Shown one piece after another: positions 8,152 through 16,056 of a DNA stretch of 64,000 nucleotides (its first letter is position 1; every line of letters begins with the position of its first letter). The notes beneath the pieces were generated by a model, which did no database searches, was not told the origin of the DNA, and worked only from the letters and a program-made list of their open reading frames with translations. Source of the stretch: Thiohalocapsa sp964524185 (GTDB lineage: Bacteria > Pseudomonadota > Gammaproteobacteria > Chromatiales > Chromatiaceae); assembly GCA_964524185.1 (NCBI GenBank), contig CAZGCI010000005.1, positions 1 through 64,000 of the forward strand, read 5' to 3'. The position numbers and the translations under genes were made by a program.

Positions 8152-9786
8152 ATGACAGCCCAGCCTCCGCTCGAGCCCCTGTTCAAGTCCTGGTCCCCTC
8201 AGGGCGACAATCGTCGCCGACGTATCCTCGAGATCCTGCGCGCAGCGCGCCTGCTCGCGCCGCTACTGGGCGTGGCCGTCACGCTGGTGGCGGCGCTGGT
8301 GTTGCTGCTGGTCAATATGGCCATGCCCGGGCTGGCCTGGCCGAAGCTCGTTTGCCTTGCCTTCTTGGCGATGGGGCTGTCTGCCGCGGTGCTCACCGCG
8401 CACCGACTCCAGACCCAATTGCTGCAGCCGCTGGTGAGCTTGGAGGAATCCGTTTCCCGGGTCTGTCAGGGTGAGCCGGGGGCGAGCCGGGCGCTCGCCA
8501 ATGTCGGCGTGTTGGAGACCATGGCCCGCGGGATCGGCAGCCTGAACGCGGAGCTGACCGATCTTTACGAGGACATGGACAGCCGCGTCGCCCGCCAGAC
8601 CCAACGCCTGGCGCAGAAGACCGCATCGCTGAAGATCCTCTACGACGTCGCCGCCGAGATCACCCGCGCGGACACACTCGAAGCACTCCTGCTACATTTT
8701 CTGCGGGTGCTCAAGGAGATGGTCAACGGGCGTGCGGCGACGGTGCGCGTGGTTGCGGCAGATGGTGAGATGCGGCTGGTGGGCTCCATTGGGCTCGATG
8801 ATGACCTGGTGCGCCAGCAGGATATGCAGCCGGTTGAGCTCTGTCTCTGCGGCACCGTGCTGTGTCCGGGGGAGATCGTCTGTGACAACGATCTGCGCTA
8901 TTGCTCGCGGGTCTACGGCCGGCGCATGTTCGTGAGCGATGCACTGGAGGTGGTAACCGTGCCGCTGAAGCATCATGACGAGCTCCTTGGCGCCTACAGC
9001 ATCTTCGTGGACCGCCCGGGCCTGAGTGACCGCGAGGACATCTTGGAGTTGCTCAGCACCATCGGCCAGCACATCGGCGTGGCGCTGGCCAAGCACCGTT
9101 CTGACAACGAGGCCCGGCGGTTGTCCATCGTGGAGGAGCGCGCCTCGCTGGCCCATGAGCTGCATGACTCGCTGGCGCAGACGCTGGCGAGCCTGAGGCT
9201 GCAGGTGCGCATGCTGGGCGATGCCCTGCGCGACGCGGATATCGCCCCCGAGGCGCGTGTCGACTTGACGCGCATCCGCAACGGCATCGATGAGGCCCAC
9301 GGCGAGCTCCGCGAGCTGCTCTCGAGCTTCCGCGCCCCGGTAGACCGCCGCGGCCTGATCCCCACCTTGGAGGACTTGACCTGCCGCTTCGGCAAACAGA
9401 CGGGGATCCACGCCGTGCTGCAGCTCAACTGCCGGCCCTTTGAGGTCACGCCCACGGAGGAGATGCAGCTGGTGCGCATCGTGCAAGAGACGCTCACGAA
9501 CGTACGCAAGCACGCCGACGCCCAGACCGTTCGGGTGCTCCTGACCCGGGAGCAGAACGGCGATTACGTGCTGCTGGTAGAAGACGACGGCGTCGGCTTC
9601 AGCGCCCGGCGCAAGGCCGCCGGGCGTCCGGGTGAGCACATCGGGCTGTCCATCCTTGAGGAGCGCGCGCGGCGCATTGGTGCCCATCTGGAGATCGAGA
9701 GTGAGCCAGGCGAGGGCACTCGGGTGGAGGTGACCTTCACGCCCTTGCGCACCGGCCGGGCGCCGTTGACCGAGCAAGCCGCCTGA
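8152..9786 (+). CDS. NarX-type sensor histidine kinase
   Basis: A 544-residue membrane kinase. Two hydrophobic segments (about residues 37-60 and 64-82) with almost no periplasmic loop are followed by a HAMP-like linker, a GAF-like domain (about 165-320), a HisKA_3 box (EERASLAHELHDSLAQTL; phospho-acceptor expected at His 338) and an HATPase domain with NVRKHA and DDGVGF. The missing periplasmic sensor domain argues against nitrate sensing as in E. coli NarX. Five cysteines cluster in the GAF region (231, 233, 238, 244, 251). The stop overlaps the response-regulator start (TGATG), so the two are co-translated. An in-frame ATG at 8113 is an alternative start. Confidence 0.9.
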   Translation: MTAQPPLEPLFKSWSPQGDNRRRRILEILRAARLLAPLLGVAVTLVAALVLLLVNMAMPGLAWPKLVCLAFLAMGLSAAVLTAHRLQTQLLQPLVSLEESVSRVCQGEPGASRALANVGVLETMARGIGSLNAELTDLYEDMDSRVARQTQRLAQKTASLKILYDVAAEITRADTLEALLLHFLRVLKEMVNGRAATVRVVAADGEMRLVGSIGLDDDLVRQQDMQPVELCLCGTVLCPGEIVCDNDLRYCSRVYGRRMFVSDALEVVTVPLKHHDELLGAYSIFVDRPGLSDREDILELLSTIGQHIGVALAKHRSDNEARRLSIVEERASLAHELHDSLAQTLASLRLQVRMLGDALRDADIAPEARVDLTRIRNGIDEAHGELRELLSSFRAPVDRRGLIPTLEDLTCRFGKQTGIHAVLQLNCRPFEVTPTEEMQLVRIVQETLTNVRKHADAQTVRVLLTREQNGDYVLLVEDDGVGFSARRKAAGRPGEHIGLSILEERARRIGAHLEIESEPGEGTRVEVTFTPLRTGRAPLTEQAA

Positions 9787-10433
9787 TGCGGGTGCTGCTC
9801 ATTGATGATCACGCCCTCTTCCGCGTGGGATTGCTGGAGCTCCTGGAGCGCCGGGGCATCGAGGTGGTGGACGCCGTGGGCGACTCCGACGTCGGGCTTA
9901 GGCTGACACGCGACTGCGCGCCGGATGTGGTCTTGTTGGACCTGCGGATGCCTGGCCCCGGCGGGCTCAAGATCCTGAAGCAGATTCGCGACGAAGAGAT
10001 GGACCGGCGGGTGGCCATACTGACCACCAGCACCGAGGAGCAGGATCTCATCACCTCATTGCAGGCGGGCGCCAACGGCTATCTGTTGAAGGACATGGAG
10101 CCCGACGAGCTGGTCGCCGCCCTCACCGACATCGTCGCCGGTAAAACCGTCGTGGCGCCTGAGCTAACGGGCATACTCGCCCGTGCCGTCCGCCAGGAGC
10201 CCGCGCCGGCGGCCCCAGCGCAAGCGTCGCACTCGGAGCTGACGCCGCGGGAGCAGGAAATCCTGTGTCACCTGGCGGCTGGGCAGAGCAATAAGGCCAT
10301 TGCGCGGGAGCTCGGCATCTCCGACGGCACCGTCAAGCTGCATGTGAAAGCCATCTTGCGCAAGCTCGCGGTGCACTCGCGGGTGGAGGCAGCGGTGATG
10401 GCGGTGGAGCAGGGGCTCTGTGCGCGCGATTGA
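9786..10433 (+). CDS. NarL/FixJ-family response regulator
   Basis: A 215-residue regulator: an N-terminal receiver domain (acidic pair Asp 7/Asp 8, phospho-acceptor Asp 52 in VVLLDLRMPG, conserved Lys in GYLLKDM) and a C-terminal LuxR-type helix-turn-helix (LTPREQEILCHLAAGQSNK, then ELGISDGTVKLHVKAIL). It shares a TGATG overlap with the kinase at 8152-9786 and is its evident partner. By family, phosphorylation would promote dimerisation and DNA binding. The regulon is not visible. The rhodanese gene that follows 93 bases downstream could be in the same transcript. Confidence 0.94.
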   Translation: MRVLLIDDHALFRVGLLELLERRGIEVVDAVGDSDVGLRLTRDCAPDVVLLDLRMPGPGGLKILKQIRDEEMDRRVAILTTSTEEQDLITSLQAGANGYLLKDMEPDELVAALTDIVAGKTVVAPELTGILARAVRQEPAPAAPAQASHSELTPREQEILCHLAAGQSNKAIARELGISDGTVKLHVKAILRKLAVHSRVEAAVMAVEQGLCARD

Positions 10434-10526
10434 GCGCCTTACCCGCCTTCGTTGATGATCTTCACCGCGTTTGGGTTCGGTTTCGGCTACAACGGGCGGC
10501 CTGCAAAAGCGCCTTGGGAGTAAGCG

Positions 10527-11006
10527 ATGAAGAATTTTCTCGAGCTGATCCGCAACTGCCTCACGGACGTGCGCGAGATCATGCCCTGGGATCTGGAAGA
10601 GCGATTAGCGGAGAATCCGGACCTGTTGGTGGTGGACGTGCGCGAGCCCGACGAGTTCGAGGCGATGCACATCGCCGGCTCCATCAACGTCCCGCGGGGT
10701 ATCCTGGAGTCGGCCTGCGAATGGGACTACGAGGAAACGGTGCCTGAGCTGGTGCAAGCGCGGGATCGGGAGGTGGTGGTGGTGTGCCGCTCCGGCTATC
10801 GCAGCGTGCTTGCCGCCAACTCCATGCAGGTGCTGGGCTATGGACAGGTCGCATCGCTCAAGACTGGCTTGCGCGGCTGGAAAGACTACGAGCAGCCGTT
10901 GGTGGATGGCGACGGCAGGGACGTCGACCTGGACGACGCCGACATTTATTTCACCCCGAGGCTGCGACCAGAGCAGCAGCGACCGAAGGACAGCGATGCC
11001 GGGTAG
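10527..11006 (+). CDS. Single-domain rhodanese-like sulfurtransferase
   Basis: A 159-residue protein with one rhodanese domain. It shows VVDVREPDEFEAMHIAGSINVP and the active-site loop VVVCRSGYRS, whose cysteine (Cys 91 or close to it) would carry persulfide sulfur. The 30-residue N-terminal helix and the acidic tail (DGDGRDVDLDDAD) are extra. There is no signal peptide, so it is cytoplasmic. It could transfer sulfane sulfur from thiosulfate or glutathione persulfide, which suits a sulfur-oxidising organism, but the donor is not known. It follows the NarX/NarL-type pair on the same strand. Confidence 0.9.
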   Translation: MKNFLELIRNCLTDVREIMPWDLEERLAENPDLLVVDVREPDEFEAMHIAGSINVPRGILESACEWDYEETVPELVQARDREVVVVCRSGYRSVLAANSMQVLGYGQVASLKTGLRGWKDYEQPLVDGDGRDVDLDDADIYFTPRLRPEQQRPKDSDAG

Positions 11007-11180
11007 TTGGATTGACGGCACCTGCGGCCTGCAGATGCGTAAAGTTTTCGATGTCCCGTTCTGTTGCAGTTGGTGACAGGGCCAAGGGCCGAGGTAAACG
11101 ACTGCCCGACAGGTGCGTAGCTGGCCCCCGGCGCTTTGCCCGTGGCAGTGCGTGGCCCAGTGGCGCGCTGGGGTCAGTCT

Positions 11181-12107
11181 TCAGGCGGCCTCGGCGAGGT
11201 ACGCGAGGGTGTCCGGATCGAACGGCTTGGGCGTGATCTCCAGCGGCGCAAAGCCGTCTTCGACGCAGGTATTGCCGCCGAGCAGCATCGTGAGTTGGTC
11301 GCGTGTGACGGGAAACCACTCGAAGCGGCCCATGATGGCTGCAACCGGGCCGATGAACATGACGGGTGCTGGCAGCATCAGCTTCTTCTTGCCGGTGGCG
11401 GCGGCGATGCCAGCGAGGATTGCTTTCCAAGACCAAGCGTCCGGTCCGCACAGCTCCAGCGTGGCGCCGACGGCTTCCGGCGTGCTCAGCGCCTTGGCAA
11501 AAGCAGCAGCCACGTCTTCGACATGCACCGGGCCGAGCTCGAAGGCGCCGGCGTTGGTGGGCAGCAGGCCTTCGTAGAACAGGGGTGCCGGCACTGGAGC
11601 GTCGATGAGCTCGTGTTTCAGCTGGGTACAGAATTCCATCCGCCCCCGAGGGGGCCCGAAGACGACCGACGGCCGAAAGATGGTCCAGTCCAGGGTGGAT
11701 GCCTTCAGGGCCTCCTCGGCTGCGAGCTTGGTGGTCTGGTAGGGCGTGGCGGCGTCGTCGACGCCGTTGGCGCTCATCAGCAGGAAACGCTTCACGCCGA
11801 GGTCCTCGGCGGCGGCGATGGCGCGCTCGGCGCCGCGACGCTGAAGGGCATCGAAGGTGATGCCGCGCTTAGGCTGCTCGCGGAGGATGCCGATGAGGTA
11901 GACGGCCGCGTCACAGCCCTCGAAGCAGGCCCGTACGCTGGCCTCATCGCCCACGTCGCCGGTGACGGCCTCGAGTTTTGGCAGCGACGGCAGTTTTTGC
12001 TCACTGCCTGGGCGCACCATCACCCGCAGGCTATGGTCCGCGGCGGTCAGTGCATCCAGGATGTAGCTGCCGACGAAGCCCGTACCGCCGATGATGCCGA
12101 TCTTCAT
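11181..12107 (-). CDS. NAD(P)-binding protein, complex I NDUFA9-like family
   Basis: A 308-residue atypical short-chain dehydrogenase/epimerase-type protein. The Rossmann motif IGGTGFVG occurs near the N-terminus, followed by VTGDVGDEASV, a YLIGIL strand and the block FRPSVVFGPPRGRMEF typical of the NDUFA9/YwnB-like group. The active-site YxxxK region is modified: YQTTKLAAEEALKAS keeps a Tyr and Lys four residues apart. I start at the ATG (12107), which has CAGGAG seven bases away, rather than the GTG two codons upstream, which is too close. Members act as quinone- or complex-I-linked accessory proteins or unassigned oxidoreductases. Confidence 0.85.
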   Translation of the reverse strand: MKIGIIGGTGFVGSYILDALTAADHSLRVMVRPGSEQKLPSLPKLEAVTGDVGDEASVRACFEGCDAAVYLIGILREQPKRGITFDALQRRGAERAIAAAEDLGVKRFLLMSANGVDDAATPYQTTKLAAEEALKASTLDWTIFRPSVVFGPPRGRMEFCTQLKHELIDAPVPAPLFYEGLLPTNAGAFELGPVHVEDVAAAFAKALSTPEAVGATLELCGPDAWSWKAILAGIAAATGKKKLMLPAPVMFIGPVAAIMGRFEWFPVTRDQLTMLLGGNTCVEDGFAPLEITPKPFDPDTLAYLAEAA

Positions 12108-12357
12108 GGACACGCTCCTGATTGGGTTCTAAAACGGGTGGTGCTGCGATAGATCTCGGCCCCAGGGGGCCGGTGTTGCCACTAGGCCTGGTCGGGGTGC
12201 TGCCTGTGGTCGTCCGCCTCCTCGGGAACGACAACGGCTTGCTGCGGACGCGTTCTCGCCAGTTCACTCGAACCGGCTTGCCGGAGGTGCGAAATCTGCC
12301 TCAGGCCTTACGCAACGTGAGGGGGCATGGGTCGAATTCCAGCGCGACAGCGACGTT

Positions 12358-12520
12358 ATACCCGTCACACATGGGTTTTCGGCCGCGATGCACGCCGCTC
12401 GCACCCGATCGCTGTGTTACGACTCCTCGCCATCGTGCCGACTATGACTCGTCGTCGTGCCTTGCGCTCGGGCACGAGCGACGCACCTCGCTTACCCGAA
12501 AAGCTACGTGCAACGGGTAT
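12358..12520 (+). repeat. MITE-like element, copy B (163 bp)
   Basis: Same length and orientation as 2712-2874 and nearly identical through most of its length. The termini are ATACCCGTCACACATGGG and CTACGTGCAACGGGTAT; both arms reach a TTTTCGG/CCGAAAA core, giving imperfect inverted repeats of about 25 bases. The flanking TA dinucleotides fit TA target duplication. It lies in the 560-base gap between the divergent NDUFA9-like gene and the SDR gene, 150 bases before the latter. The rest of that gap (12108-12357, 12521-12669) shows no gene or clear signal. Confidence 0.85.
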
Positions 12521-12669
12521 ATCTCGCCGGTTTGTCTTGGGCAGAACGGCCACGCTTGTGCGCCTGTTCTGTTTTTGACGAGGTGATTAGGGGGAATTCA
12601 CGGTTCTTGTTTATGATTTGCACGGACGTCATGTCCTCGGCCTCTCAAAACCTTAGGCAACTCTAAACC

Positions 12670-13371
12670 ATGGCCAAGCACTACTTGCTCGTTGGCGCAA
12701 GCTCCGGCATCGGGGCGGCGCTGCTGGAGACCCTCGTTGCGGCGGGCGCTTCTGTCACCCACCTGTCGCGCAACCCTGAGGGCGCTCCCGACCTTCCCGG
12801 CACCAAAGGCCTGCGCTGGGACGCGCGCACGGAGCCCTTTCCGACGGAGGCGGTGCCGGAACAGCTCGACGGGGTGGCCTATTGCCCCGGCGGCATCCGG
12901 CTGCGCCCCTTTGAGCGGCTCAAGGAGCAGGACTTTAACGAAGAATGGGAACTGAACCTGCTCGGCGCGGTGCGCACACTCCACGGCGTGTTGCCGGCGC
13001 TCAAGCGCAGCGATGCCGCGTCGGTGGTGCTGTTCAGCACGGTTGCGGTGCAGACGGGCATGCCCTTCCACGCTGCGGTGGCTGCGGCCAAGGGGGCTGT
13101 GGAGGGGCTGACACGCTCGCTAGCCGCCGAGTGGGCACCACGCATTCGCGTGAACGCCATCGCTCCAACCTTGACGGACACCCCGCTCGCTGAAAGGCTG
13201 CTGGGGTCGGAGGATAAGCGTCGGGCAGCGGCGGAGCGCCATCCGCTCAAGCGCATCAACACGGCACAGGATGTGGCACGCACCGCCGCGTGGTTGCTTG
13301 GGGACGCGCCGTCCGTGACGGGGCAGGTGATCGCCGTGGATGCTGGTCTGTCGGGCCTGCGCCTGTTCTGA
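12670..13371 (+). CDS. SDR-family protein with catalytic Tyr replaced
   Basis: A 233-residue short-chain dehydrogenase/reductase fold: cofactor loop GASSGIGAA (TGxxxGxG type), NNAG-region equivalent CPGGIRL, and a C-terminal SVTGQVIAVDAGLSGLRLF. The active site is unusual. The motif that should read YxxxK reads VAAAK, with Val 137 where Tyr is expected and Lys 141 kept; Ser 123 is about where the catalytic Ser belongs. The remaining fold is intact and there is no frameshift, so it is either a non-redox cofactor-binding protein or one that uses another acid. A MITE-like repeat lies upstream. Confidence 0.88.
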   Translation: MAKHYLLVGASSGIGAALLETLVAAGASVTHLSRNPEGAPDLPGTKGLRWDARTEPFPTEAVPEQLDGVAYCPGGIRLRPFERLKEQDFNEEWELNLLGAVRTLHGVLPALKRSDAASVVLFSTVAVQTGMPFHAAVAAAKGAVEGLTRSLAAEWAPRIRVNAIAPTLTDTPLAERLLGSEDKRRAAAERHPLKRINTAQDVARTAAWLLGDAPSVTGQVIAVDAGLSGLRLF

Positions 13372-13432
13372 CGTGCACAGCGGGTGCCGCCGCCGGCAGC
13401 GGCACGCGGTGGGGCCACGGGGTGTGATGGTG

Positions 13433-13777
13433 TCAGGTGCCGGTGGCGCGCAGGCCCTCTGGTGCGCCAGCCTTACCCAGGCTGCGGATGCGGAGTCGGC
13501 GCAGCTTCGTCTTTAGGCCGCTGAATGCGGTGTCGATGGATTCCTCGGCCTTCTTCTGTGCCTCGCGGACGATGATTTGGCGCTTAGCGGACAGGATGGC
13601 GACCAATTCGCAGCGGACGCGGTGCCCTCTGACCTGGTCAAACTCTTCGGCGAGGCGAACCTGCAGGTCTAACTGTTGGTCCGGTGCCGACTGAGTCAGC
13701 TCTTCCGCCAGTCGATTGACGCGGCGGACGAGCTTGCGGTCGAGGGCGAGCATGTCTCCTGTGATGCGTACGCTCAT
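13433..13777 (-). CDS. HPF/RaiA-like ribosome-associated protein
   Basis: A 114-residue basic protein. The N-terminus (MSVRITGDMLALDRKLVRRV) and the central strand-helix block (HRVRCELVAILSAKRQIIV followed by ESIDTAFSGLKTKLRRLR) fit the beta-alpha-beta-beta-beta-alpha fold of hibernation-promoting factors, which bind the small subunit's decoding site and silence ribosomes. It lacks the long C-terminal dimerisation domain of long-form HPF. The tail after residue 95 is basic and irregular. The start is the ATG at 13775-13777. It is converging with the SDR gene. The family call is from pattern and not certain. Confidence 0.65.
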   Translation of the reverse strand: MSVRITGDMLALDRKLVRRVNRLAEELTQSAPDQQLDLQVRLAEEFDQVRGHRVRCELVAILSAKRQIIVREAQKKAEESIDTAFSGLKTKLRRLRIRSLGKAGAPEGLRATGT

Positions 13778-14633
13778 TCACTACCTCATTGTGATGCGCA
13801 GAGCGGTCCCGGCGAGCGGGAGCGGTGGGCAGACCGATTGGCCTGGGTTGCGGGGAATTGGTGTGTGGAAACCGGTGGTGGCCGCCGAGGAGCCAATCGC
13901 GGACCAGCGACCAGCGGATGTATCACCGGGGGTGATGCTCTGCGGCGGCGCAGAATATCGCTGCTCGGTCTTACATTAAGCAAGTGGATGCGGCTCCGTC
14001 AGAGCTGGCCATGGGGCCCGTCTGGAAGAGGGTCGATTTGGGGCGGCGTGACGTCAGGCGTGTCGGTCGTCTGGGCCCGAACCTCCGCATCGCGTGTTGC
14101 GATGCGCTATGGACTGGGCGCTGATCGGAAACTTATTGCGTTGTAATGCCGCCTTTGCCAGATGGCTGCATGCGTGCCGCCATCAAGGGCTGCGCTACTG
14201 CAGCAGTCAAATGACGCGACGTCCGCGCTGAAGGGGTATCAACACCGTTCGGCGGCTGCGTCGAATCGCACCAGAGAATGTTCCTCACAGAGCCGACACC
14301 GGAGGCATTACCAAGGGCGCTCACGCCATGCGCGGGCAGGCTGCGGTGGTTCTAGTCGTTAGGGCTCGTCGGGCAGCGTGTGGGACGCGCTGGGGTGGCA
14401 CGTGCCGTCCGATTCGGTTGCAGGACCATAGCACAATGGGCAAGCCACGTCGCCACCTAAGCACAGTTTGTTTTTGCTCAGCGAGTCCGCTTTGACTGCC
14501 GGGTTATGCAGGCGTCGGCGTTGAGAACTTTCCCTGCGTGACCCGCTCCAATCAGGCGAGCTTCAACGAAGCTCTCTGACTCCTTGTCGTGTTCCCCCGC
14601 CTTTGGGCGGGGTTTTTTTTGCAAAGCCGAGAC
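13778..14633. other. Gene-free stretch of about 850 bp
   Basis: No frame in this stretch has a convincing start, composition or recognisable domain; the open frames here differ from their neighbours and look random. The composition is less GC-rich than the surrounding genes in places. The only clear signals are at the right end: a perfect short hairpin at 14558-14574 and a strong rho-independent terminator at 14595-14620. That suggests a plus-strand transcript ends here, which may be an unannotated small RNA. Confidence 0.6.
14595..14620 (+). terminator. Strong intrinsic terminator with no upstream gene
   Basis: Perfect stem CCCCGCC/GGCGGGG with loop TTTG, followed immediately by eight T residues. 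It is on the plus strand. The nearest upstream plus-strand gene ends 1.2 kb away (12670-13371), and an HPF-like gene on the other strand lies between. A second perfect hairpin (GAGCTTC, loop AAC, GAAGCTC; 14558-14574) precedes it by 20 bases, the layout of many small-RNA 3' ends. Confidence 0.85.
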
Positions 14634-15419
14634 GTGCCCGAGGGTGACACGATCCATAAGTTGGCCGCGTACTTGGATGCGGCACTGCAGGACCGTGCGG
14701 TCCTAGGCGTGCGCGTGCATCCCGCCTTCGGCCCCTCGTTGGGTGCCTGCCGGGTCGTTCGTGTCGCCAGCGAGGGCAAGCATCTGTTCGTGACCCTTGC
14801 TGATGGTGCGGAGCTGCGGAGTCATTTGGGTCTGTACGGTTCCTGGCACGCCTATCCGCGCGGCGCCGCCTGGCGCAAGCCGCGCCGGCAAGCGTCTATT
14901 GTGATCTGCACGACGGAGCGCGACTTCGTGTGCTTTAACGCCAAGGAGGTGCAATGGCTTCGGCTGCATGGTTTCCGGCGCGCGGACCAGAGCGCACGGC
15001 TTGGCGCCGACCTGATCCGCGATGGCGTAAGCGACGACGCGCTGCTACGACGCATTCGGGCCTTCTGCACACCGCAGACGCTGCTGGTCGATCTGTTGCT
15101 GGATCAGCGCGTTGCCGCCGGTATCGGCAACGTCTATAAATCCGAGGTGCTCTTCTTACAGCGGCGGTCACCGCGGCGGCGCATTGCCGACTTGAGCGAG
15201 CCGGCATTGGTGGCACTGTATCAATGCGCCGCCGAGCTGCTGGGGGAGAACCTGGGCGGCGGGGCCCGCACGACGCGCTTCACTGCTGTTGGTCGCGGCG
15301 GTCTCTGGGTGTATGGCCGCAGCGACCTGCCATGCCACCGCTGCAGCGCGCCCGTTCGCCGTGCAAGCCTCGGTAGTCAGCCGCGCTCCACCTATTGGTG
15401 CGACGGGTGCCAGGATTAG
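14634..15419 (+). CDS. Endonuclease VIII-like DNA glycosylase/AP lyase
   Basis: A 261-residue Fpg/Nei-family base-excision repair enzyme. The frame is open further upstream, but the GTG at 14634 gives MPEGDTIHKLA, with the catalytic Pro 2 and Glu 3 that the family needs at the very N-terminus. The H2TH region contains AAGIGNVYKSEVLFLQRRSP. The C-terminus is a zinc finger with CHRCSAPVRR and STYWCDGCQD. It removes oxidised pyrimidines and nicks the strand by beta-delta elimination. A terminator ends 14 bases before the start, so this gene must have its own promoter or be leaderless; none is evident. Confidence 0.92.
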   Translation: MPEGDTIHKLAAYLDAALQDRAVLGVRVHPAFGPSLGACRVVRVASEGKHLFVTLADGAELRSHLGLYGSWHAYPRGAAWRKPRRQASIVICTTERDFVCFNAKEVQWLRLHGFRRADQSARLGADLIRDGVSDDALLRRIRAFCTPQTLLVDLLLDQRVAAGIGNVYKSEVLFLQRRSPRRRIADLSEPALVALYQCAAELLGENLGGGARTTRFTAVGRGGLWVYGRSDLPCHRCSAPVRRASLGSQPRSTYWCDGCQD

Positions 15420-15539
15420 GGTGATCCGTTTGCCCTCCTGCTTCACCGCCGGTCCTGATCCAACCGTCGCAGCCACGTTGTGGTCGTCACCGTCATCGCG
15501 CGGCCTGGTAGAGCCGCCGCCAACCCAGGAGTATCCAGC

Positions 15540-15953
15540 ATGAGCCTGACACTCGGTTTCCACGTCATCGCCGGCCTCACGCTGGCACTCGCCCTCGGCG
15601 GAATGACCTTCTTTTCGGCGGTGATGGCACCGCTGGTGTTCACCAAGCTGCCCTTTGAGACCGCCGGCGGCTTCATTCGCCAGGTCTTCCCCTGGTATTA
15701 CCTCAGCATCGGTATCGTCTCGGCGGTGGCAGCGTTGGCACTGATGCTCGGCATGCAGCCGCTTGCAGCGCTGTGTGCAGCCCTGGCAGCGACCGGCTTT
15801 TGGTTCGCTCGCCAAGTGTTGATGCCGCGCATCAACGCGGCTCGCGACGCTGGGCAGGATGATAGATTCAACCGGTTGCACCGGTTCAGCGTTACGATCA
15901 ACGGGGCCCAGTGGCTGCTGCTGGCGGCAGCGCTCGTGTTGGTGCTGCTGTGA
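15540..15953 (+). CDS. DUF4149-type four-helix membrane protein
   Basis: A 137-residue integral membrane protein with four hydrophobic helices: residues about 5-30, 52-72, 75-92 and 118-137. A polar segment (PRINAARDAGQDDRFNRLHRFS) sits before the last helix, as in the DUF4149/TMEM205-like family of unknown function. The start is the ATG at 15540; the longer frame upstream is not supported by a ribosome site. It follows the endonuclease VIII-like gene by 120 bases on the same strand and precedes the EamA transporter. Confidence 0.8.
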   Translation: MSLTLGFHVIAGLTLALALGGMTFFSAVMAPLVFTKLPFETAGGFIRQVFPWYYLSIGIVSAVAALALMLGMQPLAALCAALAATGFWFARQVLMPRINAARDAGQDDRFNRLHRFSVTINGAQWLLLAAALVLVLL

Positions 15954-16056
15954 GCGCGGTTTACGCCGACGGCTGTAGGGTCGCCAGTGAAGCGACTCCA
16001 ATGCCAGCGTGAGACGAGTCGAGTTGGACGTGGGTGTCACCGGACTCCGTCATGGC

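Noticed and set aside
12121..12586. A protein encoded across the gap (154 codons)
   Set aside because: The frame runs through the MITE-like repeat and shows no family signal.
13676..14146. A 156-codon frame in the gene-free stretch
   Set aside because: Overlaps the HPF-like gene antisense and then continues with random composition; no start site support.
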